DNA of 64,000 nt from Phormidium tenue FACHB-1050 (GTDB lineage: Bacteria > Cyanobacteriota > Cyanobacteriia > Pseudanabaenales > Pseudanabaenaceae). Positions within the stretch are counted from its first letter, which is position 1; every line of letters starts with the position of its first letter. This document shows positions 9,219 to 18,400 of this stretch, piece after piece. The position numbers were made by a program, and so were the translations under genes. Location: positions 1-64,000 of the forward strand of contig NZ_JACJQY010000002.1 of the NCBI RefSeq assembly GCF_014696925.1, read 5' to 3'. The notes under the pieces were generated by a model. It was not told the DNA's origin. It saw only the letters and a list, made by a program, of their open reading frames with translations, and made no database searches.

Positions 9219-9611
9219 TTATGGAATTTGTCCCGTTACTTGTCCAGCAAAATTAATGGAAATCACACCGCCCCAAGCACACATACATTTTGAGGAGTTG
9301 TTAAGCGCAGGAAAGTTGTTGATTAATACAGTTGGAGAGCCTGGAACCCAAGGGGCGACGGTCACAGGGATACAAGGCATAGGTGTAAATACACCTAAAG
9401 CTGCGGCTGTGGCGGCGATTACCATTGGATTAGCAGGCGAGTTACACATCCCAAAAGGAGGGATATTTACGATTGGGGCAAAATCCATAATTGACGCGGC
9501 GAAAGGTCCTCCTGTCATTACAGGCATCCCCTTAGGGATCACAATCAATGAACTTGGTGCAACTCCAAAACTACATTGAAGCATTGCTCCCATAACAACT
9601 TGCTGTCCCAT
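9219..9611 (-). CDS. PAAR-like spike tip protein (DUF4280-like)
   Basis: From the chosen start the protein is 130 aa, beginning MGQQVVMGAMLQCSFG. It is glycine- and proline-rich, with conserved Cys at CSFG, GMCNSPANP and SKCMCAWGG, as in PAAR-like DUF4280 proteins that cap the spike with a metal-bound tip. The frame could extend upstream to 9680, but GGAGGAGAT sits just before the ATG at 9611 and the extra residues have no family match, so the shorter form is preferred. It is encoded between the spike and gp25 genes, as expected. Confidence 0.9.
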   Translation of the reverse strand: MGQQVVMGAMLQCSFGVAPSSLIVIPKGMPVMTGGPFAASIMDFAPIVNIPPFGMCNSPANPMVIAATAAALGVFTPMPCIPVTVAPWVPGSPTVLINNFPALNNSSKCMCAWGGVISINFAGQVTGQIP

Positions 9612-9671
9612 ACCTGATCTCCTCCAATTTTTTAATTTTATAGCGACTTGCGGTAGAGGTAAACCCAGACT

Positions 9672-9820
9672 CGATATCATCAGCTATTCTCATTATAAAA
9701 ATCGTTTTTTTGAAAGTCCGCCGTTGGCGGACTTTCAAAAAACCGATTTTGGTGTTTCCAGCGCCGAAGGCGCTGGAAACACCAAAATCGGTTTCATAAT
9801 GAGAATTGCTGCGATATCAT
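9672..9820. repeat. Nested, arm-sharing palindrome cluster
   Basis: Hairpin one (9705-9742) has a 17-bp perfect stem and GTT loop. Hairpin two (9740-9794) has a 26-bp perfect stem and GAA loop, and shares its first bases with the right arm of hairpin one. Both are enclosed by an outer imperfect inverted repeat (GATATC...ATTCTCATTAT on the left, complement on the right). The cluster lies between the spike and PAAR-like genes, with no ORF of its own. Confidence 0.9.
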
Positions 9821-9829
9821 ACTCCTTAT

Positions 9830-9884
9830 CCAGTGAATAATTAGTGGTGCTCAGCTTAGCTGAGCACCACTAATTATTCACTGG
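9830..9884. repeat. Hairpin, 26-bp perfect stem, TTA loop
   Basis: The arms 9830-9855 and 9859-9884 are exact complements around TTA. The hairpin ends five bases before the stop codon of the spike gene. It could be transcribed as a very stable RNA stem between the spike and PAAR-like genes and might limit 3' decay; that role is inferred. Confidence 0.92.
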
Positions 9885-9888
9885 GCGA

Positions 9889-11814
9889 TCAATTAATCTT
9901 AACTAAACTACCTTTAATCACAGCTATTCCACTTGCATCCACATTAACCATTGCGCCTTTAATTGTATTAGCTCCAGTCGCCTCAACATTGATCAAGGGT
10001 GCTTCCATTTTGGCTGAACCAGTACCTTTTACCTGTACTTGCGCTCCTTCAATTACTACACCTGTGTTAGAAATCACTATTTTGCTACTACCTACTTTAA
10101 GCGTAATGTTGGTAGTTGCGGTTAAGGTCATATTAGCTGCATTAATCATTAGATCTTTAGTTGTACCAGATGTCCCAGTTTTAATCGTGATGTCTCCTGT
10201 GGAAGTTAGGCTAATTACCTTAGAGGTGTCATCAGCACGAAATTTATGCCCACCTGTTGTTTCCAGTTCCGCAAACTTGTCGCTGTCATTTAATCGGAGA
10301 TTATGACCACCGATTGTATTCAAGTAAACTCCTTTTTTTGTAGGCGCTTTATCTTCTTCAACAAACTGCAATTTATGACCGAGGCGAGTTTTAAATGTCC
10401 GTAAACGCACCTTACCGTTAACGACGCTGTCAGTTACCACTTCAGGAGGTGCATCTGTTCCATTCCATACACCACCTATCACATAGGGGCGATGAATATC
10501 CCCATGCTCAAAGGCTACTAAAACTTCGTCATTAACTTCTGGCAAACAATCAAAGCCTCTAGCTGCACCTGCTCCAACACTCACGACTCTCGCCCAATTA
10601 CTTTCATGCTCTTCTGTGAGCGTGGGAAATTTAACCCTAACTCTTCCCCATTTCTTGGGATCGTTGTTATTGCTCACTACTCCCACCATCATCGTTTGTC
10701 CAGGTTGTAGATGAGTTTTAGATGACAATATGGAGAATAAATTTCCTCCACGCAAACCACGCACACTGAAATGAGTAACGTACTTGCGCTCCTGAAAAGA
10801 GTGATGGGTTTCGGTCACATAATAACTGCCACTATAGTTACCGATGCCAGACAAAGTGATTACTTTTCCCGGTCTAATCGCAGGGTTGCCTTCTCCTTTA
10901 GCATCAGCATTAACAAACTCACCACCTAACTCTTTATATAATGACTGAGCCATTTTTAAAGCTTCATTAGAACTAAAAACTGGCTGATCAACCACGATCA
11001 TTTTTGGTGAGCCACTAAATTTAGTGCTGGAGGCTTTCCCTGTACCGCTATCAGTTGACGTAAGTATTGTTGCTGTTGATGCTGTAGAGACGATCGCTTG
11101 TTTTTGCTGATAGTCCCAACCTCTCACTTCCACAGAGCTAACCTGCTCAGCACTCGTAACCCTCACTCGAAAACTATGGATATCCTCTAACCAAGTGAGT
11201 GTCAGTGCTGCATCTTGAGTTGGTTCCCGAAAGTTTAGCTTTCCATTCTGAACATATAATTCAAAGCCATTGCGAGCAGCCCTTTCTTGCAAAAATTCCA
11301 TGTTGGTCTGATTTTCTTGGAAAGCGTATTCATGGACAACCGTAGTTGCAGTGATAGTCCCTGACGCAATACCCGCTTCACCAATTATTTGGGAGACCAT
11401 ATCGCTATCTTTAACATTTTGGAAAGATCGGTTATAACGTCCTCGATGTAAACGATGCGAGACATCGTAGCCACGAACGATGATCGGAGCCTGAGATTTT
11501 TCGTTAAGCTCTGTTTCTATAGCTGTAATTTCACCTTCTAAGACATACCCAGTCGCTTCTTGTGAAAAATCAGTATCTTCAGTGGTACTAGAAGTGAAAC
11601 CAATATTGATTTTCTTGCCGATCGCAAATGTAGCTTGATGCTTCCAAGTTGTATCTGAGTTCCCAGGAAAGTAATCATTATTGATAATGAGAGTGAACAT
11701 CCCTGGCTGATGTAGACTTTCCTCAACAGATATTTGCAAAATATCATTAAGCAAATCTGCGGAAGCGGTAACTCCATCAATTTTAAGTAATGGTGCGGGT
11801 ATATATTTCGGCAT
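9889..11814 (-). CDS. CIS spike protein, VgrG/gpD-gp5 family
   Basis: The 641-aa protein has an N-terminal gpD/gp27-like half (YIPAPLLKIDGVTASADLL, QNVKDSDMVSQIIGEAGI, FLQERAARNGFELYVQNGKL). A gp5-like OB fold follows at about 375-460 (VGVVSNNNDPKKWGRVRVKF, FDCLPEVNDEVLVAFEHGD, YVIGGVWNG). The C-terminal beta-helix is rich in short repeats such as LMINAANMTLTATTNITL. This is the central membrane-piercing spike. It is encoded between the tube-cap and PAAR-like genes. No C-terminal effector extension is visible, so cargo is probably carried elsewhere. Confidence 0.95.
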   Translation of the reverse strand: MPKYIPAPLLKIDGVTASADLLNDILQISVEESLHQPGMFTLIINNDYFPGNSDTTWKHQATFAIGKKINIGFTSSTTEDTDFSQEATGYVLEGEITAIETELNEKSQAPIIVRGYDVSHRLHRGRYNRSFQNVKDSDMVSQIIGEAGIASGTITATTVVHEYAFQENQTNMEFLQERAARNGFELYVQNGKLNFREPTQDAALTLTWLEDIHSFRVRVTSAEQVSSVEVRGWDYQQKQAIVSTASTATILTSTDSGTGKASSTKFSGSPKMIVVDQPVFSSNEALKMAQSLYKELGGEFVNADAKGEGNPAIRPGKVITLSGIGNYSGSYYVTETHHSFQERKYVTHFSVRGLRGGNLFSILSSKTHLQPGQTMMVGVVSNNNDPKKWGRVRVKFPTLTEEHESNWARVVSVGAGAARGFDCLPEVNDEVLVAFEHGDIHRPYVIGGVWNGTDAPPEVVTDSVVNGKVRLRTFKTRLGHKLQFVEEDKAPTKKGVYLNTIGGHNLRLNDSDKFAELETTGGHKFRADDTSKVISLTSTGDITIKTGTSGTTKDLMINAANMTLTATTNITLKVGSSKIVISNTGVVIEGAQVQVKGTGSAKMEAPLINVEATGANTIKGAMVNVDASGIAVIKGSLVKIN

Positions 11815-11843
11815 TAGTGACTCTAGCTAGTTTTTTGTATGTC

Positions 11844-11874
11844 AGTAAAAGTGGCACTTCGCAATGCTTTTACT
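11844..11874. repeat. Short intergenic inverted repeat
   Basis: AGTAAAAG and CTTTTACT flank a 15-nt spacer that contains CACTTCGCA. It lies between the tube-cap and spike genes and is weaker than the other hairpins. Confidence 0.5.
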
Positions 11875-11878
11875 TATT

Positions 11879-12328
11879 TTAGAGTTGTGTGGCATCAACT
11901 TCTTCTAGGGACATATCAACGATCGCTCGAACAGGTGTACCATCAGCCAAAAACATGGTTAGTTTATAGCTAACAGATTTGACAAAGCATTTAAGATACT
12001 GGTTCTGTCCCCAAGCAAAAACATAGACTGGCGGTCGTTCTAATGATCCTGTAAAGTCTGTAGATTTAATAATTGGGTCAATCAATGTTAGAACGCTTGT
12101 TCCAGCTTCGTAAGTATCAAACGTTAAATTGCTAAGAGAGAGACTAACAGGCTCTGGATAGGCGAAAGTAACTTTGGGTAACCCTGAGGCAGTCCGCGCA
12201 CCTGCGGATCGGTTGAGACTTACTGATCGCTGAAATTGAAGCTCGGTGGGGTTAAACTGAAAATTTATGGCTGCTGCTCCTGCATCAGTGGTAGTGAGCA
12301 TTGCTTTAACCATTGGGCCTGCTGTCAT
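11879..12328 (-). CDS. CIS tube-cap protein (Afp7-type core), no LysM
   Basis: The 149-aa protein matches the contractile injection system tube protein family. Motifs are NFQFNPTELQFQRSVSLNR, LSLSNLTFDTYEAGTSVLTL, RPPVYVFAWG and a C-terminal LFLADGTPVRAIV. In other systems this core is often followed by a LysM domain that contacts the spike or baseplate; here the protein ends right after the core (SLEEVDATQL). GGAGGAT precedes the ATG. It lies between the giant repeat gene and the spike gene. Confidence 0.9.
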   Translation of the reverse strand: MTAGPMVKAMLTTTDAGAAAINFQFNPTELQFQRSVSLNRSAGARTASGLPKVTFAYPEPVSLSLSNLTFDTYEAGTSVLTLIDPIIKSTDFTGSLERPPVYVFAWGQNQYLKCFVKSVSYKLTMFLADGTPVRAIVDMSLEEVDATQL

Positions 12329-12364
12329 AATCTATCCTCCATAATAATTTTTGGATGTTTTGGA

Positions 12365-12399
12365 TAATAAAGTGCTGCGCGGAGCGCAGCACTTTATTA
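12365..12399. repeat. Hairpin, 16-bp perfect stem, GGA loop
   Basis: The arms TAATAAAGTGCTGCGC and its exact complement surround GGA. It lies between the giant repeat gene and the tube-cap gene, where it could stabilise or partly terminate the upstream message. Confidence 0.9.
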
Positions 12400-12422
12400 C
12401 TTATATTCTGCACTATATATAA

Positions 12423-15400
12423 TCACCAAGGTAATCGCCCTTGATATTTACCTCCCTGTCGTTCTTTTTCTATTTCTAAACGTTGCCTCAATAAAATATA
12501 TATCTCTTGAGCAAGGGTTTCAAGATTTTTATCAAAGTTCTCTTCATCATAACTATCATTATTTTGACTGGGATTGACGGAGACTTTAGCTTCTGGCAAA
12601 GTATCGGAGGTAAGTTCGCGTTGAATTGTATTAGATCGAATATTTGTATTTGTAATTTTGTTGGGATTTCCTTTTTGCAATCCTAATGGCGTTAAGTATA
12701 AGTCTTGTTCAATATCATTATCCGCATAGGTAGTTTTATCTGGCGATCGCTGAATGGTTGTTTGATTGCTAGAAGAACTTGTGGATGGATTTGAGGAGCT
12801 AGTTGCTAGAGAGCTGCGATCGCTAGTACTAGATGTTTGTTTGTTAAGAGAGCTTGTGGTTGAACTAGCCTTTGGAGGCGGCAAGTTAGCTAACAATTCG
12901 GATATATTTGACCAGCCCATAGAATTTGTCTGGCTATTGTCAGAGTTTTTGTCTTGCTTAGGTTGAATTGCTTTAGCTATGTTATTTAAACTATTGGGAA
13001 AATTGCTTTGAGCTGGTCTATCTTGTCGATCTATTTGCGATCGCTGGACTGTTTGCGATGTCATCATAGCGCTAGAGATTGGAAGTGATGGCAGCAATGA
13101 AAAATTACCTAAGTAATCACTATGAGCAAGATTTTCAATAGTTTTGGGAAGTTGTAAATCTTTGGTATTACTAGGATCAGCTAGCATTTGAATAATTGTT
13201 TGATTGTCATTTTGCTCTAAAGAAGCTTTTTTATTGATAGCATCATCTTTTTTTGGATCAGAATTCGGGTCAGATTTTTTCTGTATTTGCTGAGAATTAT
13301 TATGCTCTAAATCATCTGATATCTGAGAACTTACTTCAAAATCTAGAGCAACTAAATCGGTGTCTCTTTGGATGACATTATTATGATCAATTGCTAAGGT
13401 ACTATCGATATTTTCTGAAGCATCTAAATTTCTTTGAATTTGTTGAATGGGTTCAGGTGGAGAGATATTACCTATTGTCGAATCACCAGTTTCTCTTTGT
13501 AATTTACTCTGTATGTCATTATTTACAGAAGATTGTGTAACATCAATAATTGATAAATCAGGTTCTCTTGGGATAACAGAATTGTTTTGATAAACGTTAT
13601 CTACTGATGAAATATCAGGATCAAATTGTCTTTGGATTGTCTCATTTTGAGGGGAACTTGTAATATCACTTTTATTAATAATCGTTGACCCATCAGATTC
13701 TTGTGGAGAAATGTGAGCGCTCTGAGAAATATCTATTGCTGAAATATCAGATTGTCTCTGTATTGCATCAATAGATGAATCAGTTTGCTGGATTTGTTGG
13801 GTAAGATCTTCTTGAGCGATATTACCATCTACAGAAATATCTGATTGTCTCTGTATTTCATTAGTTTGCTGTGACTGTTTTATATCAACAGGCGACAAAT
13901 CGGAATTAATATCTACAGCAAAAATGTCATCATCACCAAATCTTTGAATTTGTTGTGACGCTCTATTTATAGAAATATCAGAAGTCGATATATCCGCTTT
14001 TGTTTGAATTTGTGAGGTGTGCTCGCCTTCAGAGATATTAGCGTCTAATGTAGAAATATCAGTTTGTCTCTGGTTACCCTCAGTTTGAGGAGTTTGTGTA
14101 ATATCAGCAGGTGATTCAGAATTTCGTTGAAGAGTGTGATCGCTTTGAGAAATACTATTTGCCAAAGAAAGATCAGGTTGTTTCTGGACTTCATTAGTGC
14201 GATCGCTTTGATAGGTATTATCTACAAAAGATTCTCTCTGAACTGATTCAACAGCTTTGCCGATAGGATTACCATCAGAAATAGATGAATCAGTTTGTTT
14301 TATTTGTTGAGTCAGATCTCCTTCAGTAAGACTATTTAATGACACACCAGATTGTTTCTGTATTTCATTAGTTGGGGGTGATTGTGTAACATCAACATTA
14401 TTGAATAAGTCAGCTTCTCTCTGAACAGTGCGATCGCCTTGAGACATATTATCTACGGCAGAAATATCAGATTCTTGTTGTATAGCATCAGCGATGCTAT
14501 CTACAGTAGAAATATCAGCATCACCAAATCTCTGAATTTGTTGTGAATCACTATTTATAGAAATATCAAATATTGATAAATCAGGCTTTGTTTGAATTTG
14601 TTGCGGGAAATTATCTTCAGCACGACTATCTAAAACAGGAGATTCATCAGATTGTCTCTGGATACCATCAACTTGAGGTGGTTGTTTACTATCAGCAGGT
14701 GTTAAACCAGAGTTATTTTGAATTGTTAGACGATCACTTTGAGCAATCCTATCTATATCTGAAAAGTTAGGTTGTCTCTGTATTTCATTAGCCTGTGAAT
14801 CTTGCTTAATATCTAACGCAGATATATCTAGTGAACTAGATATATTGCGATCGCTTTGGGAAATATTATCTACTAAAGATTCTCTCTGAATTGATTGAGC
14901 AGAATTATTTGTAATAGCTCTATCAGGAACAGATGAATTAGCGGGTTGTGTCTGTTGAACAAGATTTCCTTGAGAAATCATTTCAGCAGCATCTACTGGA
15001 AGATTAGATATCTCTTGGTTGTCAGTAGTTTGAAACAATTGAGGGCTATCAATATTATTGAATAGGTCAGTCTCTCTCTGAATATTTTGCTCAGTTGGTG
15101 AAGTATTATCTGCCAACGCAATATCAGGCTGTCTCTGGATTGTGTCAGGTTGAAATTGTGTAAGTTCAACTGGAGATGAGTTGGTTTTTCTTTGGATGTT
15201 TTCAGAATTAATGTCTACATCAGAAATGTCAGCATCAACAAATCTTTGAATTTGTTGTGATTCTCTATTTATAGAAATATCAGCAGTTGACAAATCAGAT
15301 TTTGTTTGAATTTGTTGCCTGCTGTTATCTGCTAAAAGTCTATCTAAAGGTGATTCAGTAGCTATGTCAATTTGCTGGGTGTTACTAGAAGCATCACTAT

Positions 15401-18400
15401 TCGAGTTAGGTAAATCAGATGTTCTTTGAATTTGTTGAGTGTGATTATCTCCAGCAATATTATTGTCTACTGTAGAAACATCAGATTGTCTCTGTAGTTC
15501 ATCAGACTGAGTGTTTTGCTGAATGTCCACATTAGAAAAATTAGTCTGAAGTGACTGAACAATATTTTTGCCAGCGTTACTATCAGAAATAAACGGAACA
15601 GTTTGCTTTATTTGTTGAGAAACATATCCCTCAGTAAGACTATTTAATGACGCATCTGATTGTCTCTGTATGTCATTACTTTGTGGCGATTGTTTAATAT
15701 CAACATTATTGAATACGTCAGGGTTTCTTTGAATAGTGTGATCGCCTTGAGAAATAGTATCTACATCAGAAATATCAGATTCTTTTTGTGTGGTATCAAC
15801 GACACTACCTACAGTAGAGATATCAGCATCAACAAATCTTTGAATTTGTTGTGAATCTCTGTTTGTGGAAATATCAGAGTTCGATAAATCAGATTTTGTT
15901 TGGATTTTTTGTGTGCGATTTCCCCCAAAAATACTATTGTCTACTATAGAAATATTAGGTGTAGAAACATCAGGTTGTCTCTGGATATTCTCAACTTGAG
16001 AAGCTTGTGCACTATCAGCAGATGATAAATCAGGATCTCTTTGAATAGTGCGATCGCTTTCGGCAATACTATTCACCTCCGAAGTATCAGTTTCTCTCTG
16101 TATTTCATCAGTATGGAGAATCTGCATACTGTCAATAGGAGATAATTCTGATGCTTTTTGAATGGTGCGATCGCCTTCGGGAAAGTTATCAAGAATAGGA
16201 GATTCAGAAAATCTTTGAATGGACTGAATATCGTTGTCAATAAAACCGCCAGATTGCTTCTGAACTTCATTAATTTGAGCATCTTGCTTATTATCCACAG
16301 CAGATAAATCTGGTTCTCGTTGAATAGTGCGATCGCTTTGAATAGGACTATCTAGTAAATTAAGATCAGGTTGTCTCTGGACTTCATTGATTTGAGCATC
16401 TTCGCTAATATAAGGAGGAGACAAATCAACTTCTCTCTGAATTTGTTGAATATCGTTACTTGCAGTAGCCTTATCAGTAAACAATGCATCAGTTTGTTGT
16501 ATTTGTTGAGCAAGAGATTCTTGATTAATACCATTGACAGAGACATCACCTTTCCTCTGTATAGCATCAGTTTGGGCAGATTGTGGAACATCATCATCTG
16601 ATGTATTAAATTCTTTCTGAATAGTATGATTGCCTTGAGAAATGTTGTCTACTGCCGTAACATCATCAGTTCGTAGAGTTTGGGTAAGATCGGGAGACAA
16701 GTTGGATTTTCGTTGAATATCTCCAGAGATACTATCTACTGTAGAAATATCAGCATCACCAAATCTTTGTTGTGGTGAATTTCTGTTGCTAGAACTATCA
16801 GAAGTGGATATATCAGGTTTTGTTTGAATTAATTGAGGGCGATCGCTTTCAGAAAAACTATCTAAAACAGGAGATTCAGATTGTTGCTGTAAAGAATCGG
16901 GTTGAGAAACTTGTGAAACATCTTTATCTAATGAATTAGATGCTAGCTGAATAGAGCGATCGCCTTGAGAAGGGCTATCTATTGGGTTAATCTCAGTTTG
17001 TTTTTGGACTTCATTCGTCTGAGCATTTTGCTTAATATCAACAGGAGATAAATCTGGTTCTCGTTGAATAGTGTTGCTTTGAGAAGTACTCTCTACTGCT
17101 GCAACATCGAATTGTCGTTGTATGGGATCAATTTGGGGAGATTGTGCAATATCAACATTATTGAATAAATCAGGCTCTTTCTGAATAGTGCGATCATCTT
17201 GATCGATATTATCTAAAACAGGAGATTCAGAAGTCTTTACAATTGGTTGAATCTTGTCATTTGTAGAAGTGCTATCAGGGACAGATGGAGCAGGTTGTCT
17301 TTGAATTTGTTGAGTGAGATCGCTTTCAAAGATATTATCGACCACTAAAACATCAGGCTGTCTCTGGATTTCATCAGTCGGGGGTATTGCTCTATCAACA
17401 GGAGAGAAGTCAGAAGGAGCCAAGTCAGATTTCCGTTGAATAGAGAGATCGCCTTCAGGAGCATTTTTTAAGATCCCAGATGCCAAAGAGCTTCTAATTT
17501 GCTGAGAGTTATTACTTGTAGAAGAACTATCCGAGTCAGGTAAGTCTGCAATATTAGCTTGATCCGGTTGCCTCTGAATACTATTAGTCTGGGGTGATTG
17601 ACCAATATCAATATTTAAAAAAGTAGATGATTGTTGAATAGAGCGATCGCTTTCAGACACAATCGTAGTTTCAGAAGACCTTTGAATTGATTGAGTGCTG
17701 TTGATTGCAGGCGTACTATCTACCGTAGAAAGATCAGGTTGTCTTTGGATTTCATCAGTCTGAGCAAGCTGTGTAGGCTCAATAGTAGTTAATTCAAATT
17801 CTCGTTGAATAGGGCGATCGCTTTCGATAAAATTATTCGCAATAGAAGATTCAGAAGATCTTTGAATTGGCTGAGTATTGCTGATTGTAGAATTGCTGCT
17901 GTCTATGGAACTATCAGCAGTAGCAAGATCAGACTGTCTTTGGATTTGTGGAGTGTAGTCTGCTTGAGAAATACGATTAACATCTGTTTGGCTCTGTACT
18001 TCATCAGATTGGGTAATATCGGTAACTGTTCCTAAAGGTTCTCTTTGAAGAGTGCGATCGCCTTGAGAAATATCATCCACTGAAATATTAGGTTGTGTTC
18101 TTATCGCGTCAGTTTGAAGAGATTGGGTAATATCAGTAGCTGCTAAATTAGGCTTTCGCTGAATAGCAGGATTAATTTCAGGAATAGTATTCTCATTAGA
18201 GATACTAGATTGTGTCTGTAATGGATCTAATTGAGAAGATTGTGTATTATCGACACTAGATAAACTAGGTTCTCGCTGAATAGTGCGATCGCTGTCAGCA
18301 ACACGATCTAAAACAGGAGATTCAGCAAATCTTTGAGTTTGTTGTGCGTTAATACTTGTACTAGTATTTTCAAGGAGAGATGAATCAATTTGTCTATGAG

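Noticed and set aside
9256-9579. 107-aa plus-strand frame opposite the PAAR-like gene
   Set aside because: It is the antisense shadow of a Gly/Pro/Ala-rich gene and has no family match.
9989-10306. 105-aa plus-strand frame opposite the spike gene
   Set aside because: It is antisense to the beta-helix repeats of the spike and has no ribosome site or recognisable domain.
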